A stretch of 64,000 nt of DNA from Pseudomonas palmensis (GCF_017848315.1 NZ_JAFKEC010000028.1:1-64000), one strand, 5' to 3'; positions 20,845 to 31,801 are shown, numbered from the stretch's first letter. The notes: generated by a model not told the origin, from the letters alone. Program-made: numbers and translations.

Positions 20845-21693
20845 CTAGAGCAGACCTTGCAGCGTGCGATGCAACATTGAGATGTTGCTTCCTTTAGCCA
20901 CAAACCCTGTTTGGGTCTCTGTAAGAAGGGCCAAAACTTTATCAGCTTCAGCTTTGCTTGGGAAGGCCCCAAACACACAACTTCCAGTTCCGGTTAGCCT
21001 AGCATCCGTGAATTTACCTAGTAAATTCAGTGAGTTACGTACTTCCGGGTAACTCTGCTCTACTACCGGTTGGCAGTCATTACGACTGTTTCCCTTGGGA
21101 ACGGGGCGCATCTTAATGGGCGGTGAATTACGTGTCAACAACGGATGCGAAAAAATTTCTGCTGTACTTACAAATACTTGCGGTACCAGCACGACGTACC
21201 AGGGTTCCTCGGGGTCGACGGGGGTGAGCTTCTCGCCCACGCCTTCGGCAAACGCCGCGTGCCCGCGCACGAAAACCGGCACGTCGGCGCCCAGTGTCAG
21301 GCCCAGCTCGGCCAGCTGGTCTTCGCTGCAGCCAAGCTGCCAGAGGTGGTTGAGACCGAGCAGGGTGGTGGCGGCATCCGAACTGCCACCGCCGATGCCT
21401 CCGCCCATGGGCAGTACCTTCTTCAGGTAGATGTCCACGCCCAGGGGGCAGCCGGTCAGTTGCTGCAGCTTGCGCGCCGCGCGCACGATCAGGTTGCTCT
21501 CGTGGGGCACATCCTTGAGGTCGCTGTGCAGGATGACCTGGCCGTCGTCGCGCAGGTCGAAACTCAGTTCGTCGGCATGGTCCAGAAACTGGAACAGCGT
21601 CTGCAGCTCGTGGTAGCCGTCGTCGCGGCGGCCGAGAATGTGCAGCATCAGGTTGAGCTTGGCCGGGGCCGGCAGGGTCAATCGGCTCATCAT
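20845..21693 (-). CDS. ispE: 4-diphosphocytidyl-2-C-methyl-D-erythritol kinase
   Basis: About 282 residues. A GHMP kinase of the MEP isoprenoid pathway. [24 protein letters not shown] is the substrate-binding start, [18 protein letters not shown] the ATP glycine loop, and [12 protein letters not shown] the C-terminal GHMP motif. The start ATG at 21693 overlaps the lolB stop by one base; a second ATG follows directly at 21690. The C-terminal third (below about 21185) changes abruptly to AT-rich codons, though the reading frame and motifs stay intact. Confidence 0.97.
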   Translation of the reverse strand: MMSRLTLPAPAKLNLMLHILGRRDDGYHELQTLFQFLDHADELSFDLRDDGQVILHSDLKDVPHESNLIVRAARKLQQLTGCPLGVDIYLKKVLPMGGGIGGGSSDAATTLLGLNHLWQLGCSEDQLAELGLTLGADVPVFVRGHAAFAEGVGEKLTPVDPEEPWYVVLVPQVFVSTAEIFSHPLLTRNSPPIKMRPVPKGNSRNDCQPVVEQSYPEVRNSLNLLGKFTDARLTGTGSCVFGAFPSKAEADKVLALLTETQTGFVAKGSNISMLHRTLQGLL

Positions 21694-22310
21694 CAATGCC
21701 CCAGCTGGCGCGGTTGCCATTCCTTGACCACCACGGTCACGTCGAGGTCCTGGCCGTGCAGCTTGAGGCGCTCGGGCAGCCAGTAGCCGTTCTGTTCGGT
21801 GTAGCTCAGGTACTCGACGCTCCAGCCGTCCTGCTTGAGGCTGGCCAGGCGGCTGTCGCCGTCCAGGGTCAGCTGGCTCTTGCTGTCGGGGGCGGGCAGG
21901 CCGCGTACCCACCACACCAGGTGCGACACCGGCAGTTCCCAGCCCAGTTGCTCGGCCAGCAGGCTTTCCGGGCTTTGTGCCTCGAAACGGCCCTGGTTGG
22001 CCACTTCCAGCACCACCTGGCCCGGACGGCCGGTGAGCCGTGCGGCGCCGCGACCCAGCGGGCCGGACAGGCGAATGTCGTAGTAGTCCTGGCGTTGCAG
22101 CCAGAACAGGGTGCCACTGCCGGAGTCTTTCGGTGCGCGGATGCCCACCTTGCCGTTGATCTGCCAGCCGTCGAGGGTGCTCAACTGCTGTTTGTGTTCA
22201 CGCCACAGTTGCGCGTTGCCCTGGCCCTGCACGGCCTCGCGGGAGCCGAAGCTGGAACAGCCGGCAAGCACGGCGATCAGGCTGAAGGTGATGAAATGGC
22301 GCAGTAACAT
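21693..22310 (-). CDS. lolB: Outer-membrane lipoprotein receptor LolB
   Basis: 205 residues with a lipoprotein signal ([11 protein letters not shown], lipid-bearing cysteine about residue 18). LolB takes lipoproteins from LolA and inserts them in the outer membrane. [26 protein letters not shown] and the closing region [22 protein letters not shown] fit the family. It lies 4 bp after the TPR lipoprotein gene and overlaps ispE, so all three form an operon. Confidence 0.96.
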   Translation of the reverse strand: MLLRHFITFSLIAVLAGCSSFGSREAVQGQGNAQLWREHKQQLSTLDGWQINGKVGIRAPKDSGSGTLFWLQRQDYYDIRLSGPLGRGAARLTGRPGQVVLEVANQGRFEAQSPESLLAEQLGWELPVSHLVWWVRGLPAPDSKSQLTLDGDSRLASLKQDGWSVEYLSYTEQNGYWLPERLKLHGQDLDVTVVVKEWQPRQLGH

Positions 22311-22314
22311 AAGC

Positions 22315-24045
22315 TTATAGAGTCTCGGATCCGGTCAGGCGCAAGACGGTCTTGCGCAGAATAGGGCTGTCGGGCTGGCCTTCGAAGGCCTTGGCCCAAA
22401 CCTGGCGGGCTTCACGACGCTTGCCGTTGGCCCACAGCACTTCGCCCAGGTGCGCCGCGACCTCGTGGTCGGGGAAGCGCTCCAGGGCCTGGCGCAGCAG
22501 GCGCTCGGCCTCGTCCAGGTTGCCCATGCGGTAGTTGACCCAGCCCAGGCTGTCGAGCACGGCCGGGTCTTCGGGGTTGATCTGCAGGGCTTTCTCGATC
22601 AGGCCCTTGGCTTCGGCATAGCGGGTGGTACGGTCGGCCAGGGTGTAGCCCAGCGCATTGAGCGCCATGGCGTTTTCCGGTTCGCGTTGCAGGATGCTGC
22701 GCAGGTCCCTTTCCATCTGGGCCAGGTCGTCGCGCTTCTCGGCGAGCATGGCACGGCTGTACAGCAGGCTCAGGTCGTCCGGGTACTGCCGGATCGCTGC
22801 CTGCAACACCTGCATGGCCTGGGCGTCCTTGTCATTGTTGCCAAGGGTTTCGGCCTCGATCAGGTACAGCTGGATCGCGTAGTCCGGCTGCGCCTCGCGG
22901 GCTTCGGCAAGGCGCCGGCTGGCCTCGTCGGTGCGCCCGTTGGCAATCAGGATGTCGGCCTGGCGCAGTTGCGCGGGCAGGTAGTCGTTGCCAGGGCCGA
23001 CCAGGGCGTACTCGGTCAGGGCCGCTTCGGAATCGTTGCGCTCTTCGAAGATGCGCCCCAGGTTCAGGTGCGCCGCATCCACGTGGCTGTCGCGCTCGAT
23101 CAGTTCCTGCAGGTAGCTGGTGGCTTCGTCGAGCGCCTTGGCCTCGATGCTCACCAGCGCCAGCGAATAGCGCAGTTCGTCGTCTTCGGGGTATTGCTGC
23201 AGCAGGTTGGCGAACTCGACCTTGGCGTCGTCGATGCGGTCCTGCTCCACCAGGGTGCGCGCGTAGGTCAGGCGCAGGCGCTTGTCGTCGGGGTTGCGGG
23301 CGATGGCCTTGCGCAGCAGCGGCAGGGCTTCGGGGCCACGGTCAAGCGATTGCAGCAGGCGCGCACGCAACAGGATCGGGGCAATTTCACCGTCCGCCGG
23401 CGGGTGGGCTTCGAGCAGCGCCAGGGCGGCCTCGGACTTGCCGTCCTGCTGCAGCAGCAGGGCCTTGCCGAACACCAGCTGGCTGTTGTCGGGGTACTTT
23501 ACCAGCAGGCGGTCGAAACTTTTCTGCAGGCCGTCGCGGGTGTCCTGGTCGGTTTCGGCCGCCGACAGCGCGAGAAAGTCGAAATGCGTGTCGCCCTGAC
23601 CCTGCAGCACCTTCTCCATGAACACCATCGAATCGTCATAGCGTCCACTGCGCGCCAGCTGGATGGCGGCGGCGCGTTGTGCGTCGAGGTTCTCGGGGTC
23701 GTTCCTGGCCCATATCAGTGCGGTATCGAGGGCGGCCTGATCGGCGCCCAGGTACTCGGCAATGCGAAATGCCCGCTCGGAAATGCCCGCGTCCTGGGTC
23801 TTGATCGCCTGGGTGACGTAGTTGTCCAGGGCGATATCGAAGCGGTTGCGCTGCCCGGCGAGCTCGGCGGTCAACAGGCTGTACACCGTGTCCTGGGTGA
23901 ACGAGCCGTACACCGTGGGCTTCTTGGCCTCGGCGACCGTGGCCGCATCGTCGGCAGGCGCCGTGGCGTCCCGGGCGCCCGGGGTCAGCGTCTGGCAACC
24001 CTGGAGCAAGGCAAAGGCGAGGAATAACGCGGAAGATCTATTCAT
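22315..24045 (-). CDS. TPR-repeat outer-membrane lipoprotein
   Basis: 576 residues. The N-terminus is a lipobox signal ([14 protein letters not shown]). The rest is a string of tetratricopeptide repeats, for example [26 protein letters not shown] and [27 protein letters not shown]. It corresponds by position to PA4667 of P. aeruginosa, upstream of lolB. TPR lipoproteins commonly scaffold envelope complexes; a precise role is not evident. It is divergent from hemA. Confidence 0.9.
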   Translation of the reverse strand: MNRSSALFLAFALLQGCQTLTPGARDATAPADDAATVAEAKKPTVYGSFTQDTVYSLLTAELAGQRNRFDIALDNYVTQAIKTQDAGISERAFRIAEYLGADQAALDTALIWARNDPENLDAQRAAAIQLARSGRYDDSMVFMEKVLQGQGDTHFDFLALSAAETDQDTRDGLQKSFDRLLVKYPDNSQLVFGKALLLQQDGKSEAALALLEAHPPADGEIAPILLRARLLQSLDRGPEALPLLRKAIARNPDDKRLRLTYARTLVEQDRIDDAKVEFANLLQQYPEDDELRYSLALVSIEAKALDEATSYLQELIERDSHVDAAHLNLGRIFEERNDSEAALTEYALVGPGNDYLPAQLRQADILIANGRTDEASRRLAEAREAQPDYAIQLYLIEAETLGNNDKDAQAMQVLQAAIRQYPDDLSLLYSRAMLAEKRDDLAQMERDLRSILQREPENAMALNALGYTLADRTTRYAEAKGLIEKALQINPEDPAVLDSLGWVNYRMGNLDEAERLLRQALERFPDHEVAAHLGEVLWANGKRREARQVWAKAFEGQPDSPILRKTVLRLTGSETL

Positions 24046-24222
24046 AGGGAGGATTTGGGCGGCTTACCTGCGGTCGGATCATCATGACACAAGGATCATG
24101 GCAAACCCATCGTCGATGGGGCTTTTGGATACAGACTATAAGAGACAATAACGAGCGGTGGTTGTTCTCTATCCGGCGAAGTAGGACAATTATCGGCTTC
24201 TCGTCACAATCAGCGACCTTGA

Positions 24223-25500
24223 ATGGCCTTTCTTGCCCTCGGTATCAACCATAAGACTGCCTCGGTAGACGTACGCGAGCGCGTGGCGTTTACGCCCGAG
24301 CAGCTGGTCGAAGCCTTGCAGCAGCTGTGTCGACTGACCGCCAGCCGCGAAGCTGCGATCCTTTCGACCTGCAATCGCAGCGAACTGTACATCGAACAGG
24401 ATCACCTGGCGGCGGACAGCGTACTGCGCTGGCTGGCCGATTATCACAAGCTGAGCCTGGATGAACTGCGCGCCTGCGCCTATATCCATGAAGATGATGG
24501 CGCCGTGCGGCACATGATGCGGGTGGCCTCCGGGCTCGACTCGCTGGTGCTGGGCGAGCCGCAGATCCTCGGCCAGATGAAATCGGCCTATGCCGTGGCG
24601 CGCGAGGCCGGCACCATCGGCCCGCTGCTGGGGCGCCTGTTCCAGGCGACCTTCAGCGCCGCCAAGCAGGTGCGTACCGATACCGCCATCGGTGAAAACC
24701 CGGTGTCGGTGGCATTTGCCGCCGTGAGCCTGGCCAAGCAGATCTTCAGCGACCTGGGCCGCAGCCAGGCCCTGCTGATCGGTGCCGGCGAAACCATCAC
24801 GCTGGTGGCGCGACACCTGCACGAGCAGGGCGTGCGCCGCATCGTGGTGGCCAACCGCACGCTGGAGCGCGCCAGCACCCTGGCCGAGCAGTTCGGTGCC
24901 CATGCGGTGCTGCTGTCGGACATCCCGCAGGAGCTGGTCAACAGCGATATCGTGATCAGTTCCACTGCCAGCCAGTTGCCGATCCTGGGCAAGGGCGCGG
25001 TCGAGAGTGCACTCAAGCAGCGCCGGCACAAGCCGATCTTCATGGTCGACATCGCCGTGCCCCGCGACATCGAGGCGCAGGTGGGCGAGCTGGACGACGT
25101 GTACCTGTACACCGTCGACGACCTGCACGATGTGGTGGCCGAAAACCTCAAGAGCCGCCAGGGCGCCGCCCAGGCCGCCGAAGAGCTGGTCACCGTGGGC
25201 GCCGAGGACTTCATGCTGCGCCTGCGCGAGCTGGCTGCGGTGGATGTGCTCAAGGCCTACCGCCAGCAGAGCGAGCGCCTGCGCGACGAAGAGCTGCAAA
25301 AGGCCCAGCGCCTGTTGGCCAACGGCAGCAACGCCGAAGAGGTGCTGGCGCAGCTGGCCCGCGGGCTGACCAACAAGTTGCTGCACGCGCCGAGCGTGCA
25401 ACTGAAAAAGCTGTCTGCCGAAGGCCGCCTCGATGCGCTGGCCATGGCCCAGGAACTCTTTGCCCTCAACGAGGGCTCCACGGATAAAACCCCGCAATGA
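24223..25500 (+). CDS. hemA: Glutamyl-tRNA reductase
   Basis: 425 residues. It reduces glutamyl-tRNA to glutamate-1-semialdehyde, the first step of C5 heme synthesis. [16 protein letters not shown], the catalytic-cysteine region [12 protein letters not shown], and the NADPH domain ([24 protein letters not shown]) are diagnostic. The last four bases overlap prfA (ATGA). The order hemA-prfA-prmC is conserved in proteobacteria. The 177-bp gap upstream holds its promoter and that of the divergent TPR lipoprotein. Confidence 0.98.
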   Translation: MAFLALGINHKTASVDVRERVAFTPEQLVEALQQLCRLTASREAAILSTCNRSELYIEQDHLAADSVLRWLADYHKLSLDELRACAYIHEDDGAVRHMMRVASGLDSLVLGEPQILGQMKSAYAVAREAGTIGPLLGRLFQATFSAAKQVRTDTAIGENPVSVAFAAVSLAKQIFSDLGRSQALLIGAGETITLVARHLHEQGVRRIVVANRTLERASTLAEQFGAHAVLLSDIPQELVNSDIVISSTASQLPILGKGAVESALKQRRHKPIFMVDIAVPRDIEAQVGELDDVYLYTVDDLHDVVAENLKSRQGAAQAAEELVTVGAEDFMLRLRELAAVDVLKAYRQQSERLRDEELQKAQRLLANGSNAEEVLAQLARGLTNKLLHAPSVQLKKLSAEGRLDALAMAQELFALNEGSTDKTPQ

Positions 25501-26579
25501 AAGCGTCGCTGCTGAATAAACTGGACACGCTCCAGGACCGTTTCGAGGAATTGACCGCCCTGCTGGGTGACGCCGAAGTGATTTCGGACCAGACGCGCTT
25601 TCGTGCCTACTCGCGCGAATATGCCGAGGTCGAGCCCGTTGCACAGACCTACGCGCAGTGGCGCAAGGTGCAGGCTGACCTGGAGGGCGCCCAGGCCTTG
25701 CTCAAGGACAGCGACCCGGACCTGCGCGAAATGGCGGTCGAGGAAGTGCGCGAGGCCAAGGAGCAACTGGCCGCTATCGAAGGGCAACTGCAACGCATGC
25801 TGCTGCCCAAGGACCCCAACGACGGGCGCAACGTGTTCCTCGAGATCCGTGCCGGCACGGGTGGCGACGAGGCGGCGATCTTCTCCGGCGACCTGTTCCG
25901 CATGTACTCGCGTTATGCCGAGCGTCGCGGCTGGCGCCTGGAAATCCTCTCCGAGAACGAGGGCGAGCACGGCGGCTACAAGGAAATCATCGCCCGCGTC
26001 GAGGGCGACAGCGTGTACGGCAAGCTCAAGTTCGAGTCTGGCGCACACCGCGTGCAGCGGGTGCCGGAAACCGAGTCCCAGGGCCGCATCCACACCTCCG
26101 CGTGCACCGTGGCGGTGCTGCCCGAGCCCGACGAGCAGGTGGCCATCGAGATCAACCCGGCCGACCTGCGGGTGGACACCTACCGCTCCTCCGGCGCGGG
26201 CGGCCAGCACGTGAACAAGACCGACTCGGCCATCCGCATCACCCACTTGCCCACCGGCATCGTGGTCGAATGCCAGGAAGAGCGCTCGCAGCACAAGAAC
26301 CGCGCCCGTGCGATGTCCTGGCTGTCGGCCAGGCTCAACGACATGCAGACCAGTGCCGCGCAGAACGCGATCGCCAGCGAGCGCAAGCTGCTGGTGGGCT
26401 CGGGTGACCGCTCCGAGCGTATCCGTACCTACAACTATCCACAGGGCCGGGTGACCGATCACCGCATCAACCTGACCCTGTACTCGCTGGATGAAGTACT
26501 GGCGGGCGGCGTCGATGCGATCATCGAGCCGCTGCTGTCCGAATACCAGGCCGATCAACTGGCCGCACTGGGTGAGTAA
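25497..26579 (+). CDS. prfA: Peptide chain release factor 1
   Basis: 360 residues, the standard RF1 length. It recognises UAA and UAG and triggers peptide release. [17 protein letters not shown] holds the GGQ motif that PrmC methylates, and [24 protein letters not shown] sequence follows near the C-terminus (seen as [15 protein letters not shown]). Overlaps hemA by four bases and is directly followed by prmC. Confidence 0.98.
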   Translation: MKASLLNKLDTLQDRFEELTALLGDAEVISDQTRFRAYSREYAEVEPVAQTYAQWRKVQADLEGAQALLKDSDPDLREMAVEEVREAKEQLAAIEGQLQRMLLPKDPNDGRNVFLEIRAGTGGDEAAIFSGDLFRMYSRYAERRGWRLEILSENEGEHGGYKEIIARVEGDSVYGKLKFESGAHRVQRVPETESQGRIHTSACTVAVLPEPDEQVAIEINPADLRVDTYRSSGAGGQHVNKTDSAIRITHLPTGIVVECQEERSQHKNRARAMSWLSARLNDMQTSAAQNAIASERKLLVGSGDRSERIRTYNYPQGRVTDHRINLTLYSLDEVLAGGVDAIIEPLLSEYQADQLAALGE

Positions 26580-27410
26580 ATGACCATCATTGCCAGCCTG
26601 CTGCGCGGGGCGCAGCTACCCGACTCGCCCACCGCGCGCCTGGATATCGAGCTGCTGCTGGCTGCGGCCATCGGCAAATCGCGCAGCTACCTGCACACCT
26701 GGCCCGAGCGCATCGTCAGCAGCGAAGCGGCCGCGACCTTCGCCACCTACCTGCAGCGACGCAGCGAAGGCGAGCCGGTGGCCTATATCCTCGGCCAGCA
26801 GGGCTTCTGGAAGCTTGACCTGGAAGTGGCCCCGCACACGCTGATCCCGCGGCCGGACACCGAGCTGCTGGTGGAGGTCGCCCTTGAGCTGCTGCCGGCA
26901 ACGCCATTGCAGGTGCTCGACCTGGGCACGGGCAGCGGCGCCATCGCCCTGGCCCTGGCCAGCGAGCGCGGCGGCTGGCAGGTGACGGCCGTCGACCGGG
27001 TGCCCGAAGCCGTGGCCCTGGCCGAGCGCAACCGCCAGCGTTTGCAGCTGGACAACGCCAAGGTGCTTGCCAGCCACTGGTTCGACGCCCTGCAAGGGCA
27101 GCGCTTTGCGCTGATCGTCAGCAATCCGCCCTACATCGCCGAGCAGGACCCGCACCTGGCGGCCGGCGACGTGCGCTTCGAGCCCAGCAGTGCGCTGGTG
27201 GCCGGCAGCGACGGGCTCGACGACCTGCGCCAGATCATCACACAGGCCCCGCAGCACCTGCTGCCCGGCGGCTGGCTGCTGCTGGAACATGGCTATGACC
27301 AGGCTGCAGCGGTGCGCGAACTGCTGGCGCGACACGGGTTCGAGCAGATCCAGAGCCGCACCGACCTTGGCGGCCATGAGCGCATCAGCCTCGGGCGCCT
27401 GGCATGCTGA
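26580..27410 (+). CDS. prmC: Release factor glutamine methyltransferase
   Basis: 276 residues. It methylates the glutamine of the GGQ motif of RF1/RF2, whose gene prfA ends one base before this ATG. The SAM-binding loop VLDLGTGSGAIALALA and the catalytic NPPY (LIVSNPPYIAEQDPHL) are clear, with the N-terminal RF-binding helical domain before them. Its end overlaps moeB by seven bases. Confidence 0.97.
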   Translation: MTIIASLLRGAQLPDSPTARLDIELLLAAAIGKSRSYLHTWPERIVSSEAAATFATYLQRRSEGEPVAYILGQQGFWKLDLEVAPHTLIPRPDTELLVEVALELLPATPLQVLDLGTGSGAIALALASERGGWQVTAVDRVPEAVALAERNRQRLQLDNAKVLASHWFDALQGQRFALIVSNPPYIAEQDPHLAAGDVRFEPSSALVAGSDGLDDLRQIITQAPQHLLPGGWLLLEHGYDQAAAVRELLARHGFEQIQSRTDLGGHERISLGRLAC

Positions 27411-28159
27411 ACGACGAGGAGCTGTTGCGCTACAGCCGGCAGATCCTGTTGGCCCAGGTGGATATCGACGGGCAGTTGCGCCTCAAGGGCAGCCGGGTAC
27501 TGATCGTCGGCCTGGGCGGCCTGGGTTCGCCGGTGGCGCTGTACCTGGCGGCGGCCGGGGTCGGCGAGCTGCACCTGGCCGACTTCGACACGGTCGACCT
27601 GACCAACCTGCAACGCCAGGTGATGCACGACACGGCCGCCGTGGGCCTGAGCAAGGTCGATTCGGCCATGGCCCGGCTGCAGGCGATCAACCCGCAGGTC
27701 GCCCTGGTTGCCCATCGCCAGGCCCTGGATGACGACTCCCTGGCCCAGGCGGTGGGGGCGGTCGACCTGGTACTGGACTGCTGTGACAACTTTGCCACCC
27801 GCGAGGCGGTGAACGCTGCCTGCGTCGCGGCCGGCAAGCCGCTGGTCAGCGGTGCGGCCATTCGCCTGGAAGGCCAGCTGTCGGTGTTCGATCCGCGCAA
27901 CCCGCTCAGCCCCTGCTACCACTGCCTGTACGGGCATGGCAGCGAAGCCGAGCTGACCTGCAGCGAAGCCGGTGTGCTCGGCCCGCTGGTAGGCCTGGTG
28001 GGCAGCCTGCAGGCGCTGGAGGCCTTGAAGCTGCTGGCCGGGTTTGGCGAGCCGCTGGTGGGTCGCCTGCTGCTCGTCGATGCCCTGGGGACGCGGTTTC
28101 GCGAGCTGCGGGTCAAGCGCGACCCGGCCTGCAGCGTGTGTGGCGCCGGCCATGCGTGA
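27404..28159 (+). CDS. moeB: Molybdopterin-synthase adenylyltransferase (MoeB/ThiF/HesA family)
   Basis: 251 residues. E1-like enzyme that adenylates the C-terminus of MoaD for molybdopterin sulfur transfer. [16 protein letters not shown] opens it, then the nucleotide loop [21 protein letters not shown] and [13 protein letters not shown]. Paired CxxC zinc ligands are seen as PCYHCLYG and PACSVCGAG. It overlaps prmC before it and murI after it by eight bases. A ThiF role is not excluded, but the context matches annotated moeB of pseudomonads. Confidence 0.92.
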   Translation: MLNDEELLRYSRQILLAQVDIDGQLRLKGSRVLIVGLGGLGSPVALYLAAAGVGELHLADFDTVDLTNLQRQVMHDTAAVGLSKVDSAMARLQAINPQVALVAHRQALDDDSLAQAVGAVDLVLDCCDNFATREAVNAACVAAGKPLVSGAAIRLEGQLSVFDPRNPLSPCYHCLYGHGSEAELTCSEAGVLGPLVGLVGSLQALEALKLLAGFGEPLVGRLLLVDALGTRFRELRVKRDPACSVCGAGHA

Positions 28160-28943
28160 AGCGCCGGTCGGGGTGTTCGATTCCGGCGTGGGTGGGCTGT
28201 CGGTGCTGGCGGAAATCAGCCGCCTGTTGCCCGACGAGTCGCTACTGTATGTGGCGGACTGCGGGCATATTCCCTATGGCGAGAAGTCGCCCGAGTTCAT
28301 CCGCCAGCGCTGCCGCCTGGTAGCCGAATTCTTTCAGCAGCAGGGCGCCAAGGCCATGGTGCTGGCCTGCAACACCGCCACCGTGGCGGCGGTGGCCGAT
28401 CTGCGCGAGCGCTACCCGCACTGGCCGCTGGTGGGCATGGAGCCGGCGGTAAAGCCGGCGGCAGCGGCCACCCGCAGTGGAGTGGTAGGGGTGCTGGCAA
28501 CCACCGGCACCCTGCAGAGCGCCAAGTTCGCCGCGTTGCTGGATCGCTTTGCCAGCGACGTTCGTGTAGTTACCCAGCCGTGCCCGGGGCTGGTGGAACT
28601 GATCGAGGCGGGCGACCTGGACAGCCCCGCGCTGCGCCAGTTGCTGCAGGGCTATGTCGAGCCGCTGCTGGCCGCCGGCTGCGACACCCTGATCCTGGGC
28701 TGCACCCATTACCCCTTCCTGAAACCGCTGCTCGCGCACATGGTGCCGCCGGCCGTGGCCATCATCGATACCGGCGCTGCGGTGGCCCGGCAACTCCAGC
28801 GTTTGCTGGGTGAACGGGCCCTGCTGGCCCACGGCCCGGCGCAGCCTGCGCAGTTCTGGACCAGCGGCAGTCCGGCACATTTGGTAAAGATTCTGCCGAT
28901 GTTGTGGAATAAATCTGACAGTGTGCGAAGCTTCGACTTGTAA
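28152..28943 (+). CDS. murI: Glutamate racemase
   Basis: 263 residues. It supplies D-glutamate for peptidoglycan. [17 protein letters not shown] is the N-terminal substrate loop, [12 protein letters not shown] holds the first catalytic cysteine and [15 protein letters not shown] the second. The start at 28152 lies inside the end of moeB; an open frame further up is the wrong start. It closes the hemA-prfA-prmC-moeB-murI operon. Confidence 0.97.
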   Translation: MREAPVGVFDSGVGGLSVLAEISRLLPDESLLYVADCGHIPYGEKSPEFIRQRCRLVAEFFQQQGAKAMVLACNTATVAAVADLRERYPHWPLVGMEPAVKPAAAATRSGVVGVLATTGTLQSAKFAALLDRFASDVRVVTQPCPGLVELIEAGDLDSPALRQLLQGYVEPLLAAGCDTLILGCTHYPFLKPLLAHMVPPAVAIIDTGAAVARQLQRLLGERALLAHGPAQPAQFWTSGSPAHLVKILPMLWNKSDSVRSFDL

Positions 28944-29057
28944 AAAAACTGTGAAAAATGCATTTTTTTCCTGAACTATCGTACTACTGCCGATTTCTAT
29001 TCAATCGTCTGATGAGACACAAAACCACAACAGCATTTAGGAAAAGGGACGTTTCTC

Positions 29058-29576
29058 ATGAAGAAACTGCTTTGCTTGGCTGCGATTGCAGCCGTTACCC
29101 TGGGGCACTCTTTCACCGCAAACGCCGCTGACGCCTCGTTTTCCGTAGGGCAGACCGGTGATTCGACCATGGTCTATCGCCTTGGGCTGCAGTCCAACTG
29201 GGACGCCAGCTGGTGGCAGACCAGCGTCGGCCGCGTGACCGGCTACTGGGATGGTGCCTACACCTACTGGGACGGCGACAAGACTTCCAGCAACCACAGC
29301 CTCTCGTTCGCGCCCGTGTTCGTCTACGAGTTCGCCGGTGAGTCGGTCAAACCCTACATCGAGGCGGGTATCGGTGTAGCGGCCTTCTCCAGCACCAAGC
29401 TTGAAACCAACAAGCTCGGCTCGTCGTTCCAGTTCGAAGACCGCATCGGGTTCGGCTTGCGCTTCGCGGGCGGACACGAGGTAGGCGTGCGCGCCATCCA
29501 CTATTCGAACGCGGGCCTGCAAAGCCCCAACGATGGCGTGGAAAGCTATTCGCTGCACTACCGCATGCCGCTCTGA
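29058..29576 (+). CDS. pagL: Lipid A 3-O-deacylase PagL
   Basis: 172 residues with a signal peptide cut after about residue 23 (FTANA). An eight-stranded outer-membrane barrel that removes the 3-O acyl chain from lipid A and so alters endotoxin and antimicrobial-peptide response. The catalytic set matches P. aeruginosa PagL in spacing: His148, Ser150 (AIHYSNAGL) and Glu162 (NDGVESYSLHY) of the precursor. It has its own promoter region after murI (114-bp gap) and ends at a terminator. In P. aeruginosa the same gene also sits beside murI. Confidence 0.93.
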   Translation: MKKLLCLAAIAAVTLGHSFTANAADASFSVGQTGDSTMVYRLGLQSNWDASWWQTSVGRVTGYWDGAYTYWDGDKTSSNHSLSFAPVFVYEFAGESVKPYIEAGIGVAAFSSTKLETNKLGSSFQFEDRIGFGLRFAGGHEVGVRAIHYSNAGLQSPNDGVESYSLHYRMPL

Positions 29577-29601
29577 CGGTCGGCCGGTACCCTGCACCAC
29601 G

Positions 29602-29634
29602 AAAAAGGCCCTGACTTGCGTCAGGGCCTTTTTT
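29602..29634. terminator. Bidirectional rho-independent terminator
   Basis: AAAAAGGCCCTGAC and GTCAGGGCCTTTTTT form a stem with loop TTGC between the ends of pagL (plus) and the SDR gene (minus). A-tract and T-tract flank it, so it can stop both transcripts. Confidence 0.92.
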
Positions 29635-30335
29635 CATTTTGGCAGCGGCCACAGCTCATTGACCGCTAACGCCTGCAGGGTCAACTGCTGCGGGCGTTCG
29701 CCCAGGCGTTGCAGGATGGCGCTGGCAGCCGAACTGGCGTCCCACTCATCCGGGATGGCAGTGGGTGTGTTCATGGCCTGTGCAGGTGTCTGAGGGGCCA
29801 CGATGGTCAGGTCGATGCCGTGTGCGACCAGCAGGGGGCGGGCGTCTTCGAACAGTGACGCGATGCTGTTGGCAGGGCGCCGCGGCTGGCCGGGCTCGCC
29901 CAGCTGCAGGGCAGAGTACGCACTGAGAATCCCCACCACCTGCGGGGCGCGCCCCTTGTCCAGAAGGGGGAGCGCGCCTTCGAGGCAGTGCGAGGCGGCG
30001 GCCAGGTTGCTTCGCACCACGTCCTGCAGCAGTGTCTGGGTAATCGGCAACGGCAGGTAGTCGCAGGTGCCGGCGTTGACGATCAGGCCGTCGATGGCCT
30101 GCCATTGTTCGGTCAGGGTGGCGCAGGCGCGCCTGGCCTGCGGCAACTGGTGCAGGTCGCCGGCAAGTACAAGGACCCTACCGGGATAGTCGGTCTCAAG
30201 GGGGTGTGCATCGTCGCGATTGCGAACACTGAGCGCCACCTTGCAGCCCTGTTCAAGCAGCGCCTCTGCCAAGGCATGCCCAAGTCCGTTGCTGGCACCG
30301 GTAATCCAGATGCGCCGAGGTCGATCACTGCTCAA
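29634..30335 (-). CDS. Short-chain dehydrogenase/reductase
   Basis: About 233 residues from a TTG start at 30335. That start is chosen because GAGGAAAGGA lies ideally upstream; the ATG at 30380 would overlap phrB by 35 bases. The nucleotide loop ITGASNGLGHALAEALLEQG and the NAG motif (IVNAGTCDY) are present. In the active-site region SAYSALQ is seen rather than a clear YxxxK, so catalysis is uncertain. It is the last gene of the photolyase operon, and homologues in P. putida are induced with phrB by blue light. Confidence 0.8.
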   Translation of the reverse strand: MSSDRPRRIWITGASNGLGHALAEALLEQGCKVALSVRNRDDAHPLETDYPGRVLVLAGDLHQLPQARRACATLTEQWQAIDGLIVNAGTCDYLPLPITQTLLQDVVRSNLAAASHCLEGALPLLDKGRAPQVVGILSAYSALQLGEPGQPRRPANSIASLFEDARPLLVAHGIDLTIVAPQTPAQAMNTPTAIPDEWDASSAASAILQRLGERPQQLTLQALAVNELWPLPK

Positions 30336-30345
30336 GATCCTTTCC

Positions 30346-31773
30346 TCAATCGTTGCGTTTAGGTAAGTGTTTGAACGCATCCAGTGCGCGTTGGCGACTA
30401 GAACTTAAGTCTACAATTGCATGAGGATAGACATCTATTGCAAACAAATCGTTCTGGACATTGGGTAAATGGACGGCCTTGTGGTCCAGGTTGCCGCGTT
30501 CAGGCAGCCAGTGCTTCAGAAATCGCCCTGCAGGGTCGAAGCGTTGCGACTGGCTCACCGGATTGAAGATCCGAAAGTAGGGCACGGCGTCGGTACCGGT
30601 CGAGGCGCTCCACTGCCAGCCGCCGTTGTTGGCGGCCAGGTCGCCGTCGATCAGGTGGCGCATGAAGAAGCGTTCGCCTTCACGCCAGTCGATCAGCAGG
30701 TTCTTGGTCAGAAACATGGCCGTGACCATGCGCAGGCGATTGTGCATCCAGCCTGTGGCGAGCAACTGGCGCATGGCCGCATCCACGATAGGGATGCCGG
30801 TGCAGCCCTGTTGCCAGGCCAGCAGGTCCTGTGGCGCGTTGCGCCAGGGCAGGGCTTCGGTATGTGACCTGAAGGCACGGTGGCGGGAAACCTGCGGGTA
30901 GCCCACCAGGATGTGCTTGTAGAACTCGCGCCACAGCAGTTCGTTGATCCAGGTGATGGCGCCGGCATTCCCGCTGTCGAATTCGCCGAAGTTGCAGGCC
31001 AAGGCGGCATGCAGGCACTGGCGGGGGGAGATCACCCCGGCGGCGAGGTAGGCCGACAGCTGGCTGGTGCCAGGCACGGCAGGAAGGTCGCGCTGTACCG
31101 GATAATCCTCGATGGCCTCGTCGACAAAGCGCGCCAGGCGGCGTGCGGCTTCATCCTCGCCTGCCGGCCACAGCGTGCGCAACGCGTCGGGCGGCGTCTC
31201 GAAGCCGGCCACCTGGGTGGGGACGGTGTCGCTGGCAATGGCCAGCCGGGCCTGGGCTGCCGGCGCCGATACCCGTGAGGGAAGCCCCAGGTGAAGCCGT
31301 TCGTAGCACACCTTGCGAAACTGGCTGAACACCTGGAAGTAACCGCCGCTGCGGGTCAGGATGCTGCCGGGCTTGAACAGCAACTGGTCCAGGTAGCTGT
31401 GCACCTGGATGTCGGCCTGGCGCAATGCCTGCTGCACGGCCTGATCGCGACGTTGTTCGTGTACCCCGTATTCCTCGTTCAGGTGCACGGCACTGACCGC
31501 ATGTTGCCTGCACAGCGCGAGCAGCACCCGAGGCGCATCGGCCCACTGGTCGGCAGGCACAATCAGCAGGGGAATGTTCAGGGCGTCCAGTGACTGGCGC
31601 AGGCTGTGCAGGTTGCGCAGCCAGAAGTCCACCTTGCACGGGGCGTCGTCGTGGGCGAGCCACTGCCCGGGGCTTACCAGCCACACCGCCAGGGTGGGGC
31701 CGCGCGAGCAGGCAGCGGCCAGCGCAGTGTTGTCGTGAACGCGCAAGTCGTTGCGCAGCCAGATCAGTTGCAT
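30346..31773 (-). CDS. phrB: Deoxyribodipyrimidine photolyase
   Basis: 475 residues. FAD- and antenna-dependent repair of UV-made pyrimidine dimers by blue light. LIWLRNDLRVHDNTALAAA is the antenna domain start; the C-terminal FAD domain shows LLWREFYKHIL, TGIPIVDAAMRQL, GWMHNRLRMVTAMFLTKNLLIDW and DGDLAANNGGWQWSASTGTDA, including the DNA-binding tryptophans. The start at 31773 is the ATG of MQLIWLRN; the open frame beyond belongs to the merR region. It is preceded by the LitR-like regulator gene and followed by the SDR, with which it is translationally close. Confidence 0.97.
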   Translation of the reverse strand: MQLIWLRNDLRVHDNTALAAACSRGPTLAVWLVSPGQWLAHDDAPCKVDFWLRNLHSLRQSLDALNIPLLIVPADQWADAPRVLLALCRQHAVSAVHLNEEYGVHEQRRDQAVQQALRQADIQVHSYLDQLLFKPGSILTRSGGYFQVFSQFRKVCYERLHLGLPSRVSAPAAQARLAIASDTVPTQVAGFETPPDALRTLWPAGEDEAARRLARFVDEAIEDYPVQRDLPAVPGTSQLSAYLAAGVISPRQCLHAALACNFGEFDSGNAGAITWINELLWREFYKHILVGYPQVSRHRAFRSHTEALPWRNAPQDLLAWQQGCTGIPIVDAAMRQLLATGWMHNRLRMVTAMFLTKNLLIDWREGERFFMRHLIDGDLAANNGGWQWSASTGTDAVPYFRIFNPVSQSQRFDPAGRFLKHWLPERGNLDHKAVHLPNVQNDLFAIDVYPHAIVDLSSSRQRALDAFKHLPKRND

Positions 31774-31801
31774 ACGAAATCCTGTGAATGTGGGGGAGAC
31801 G

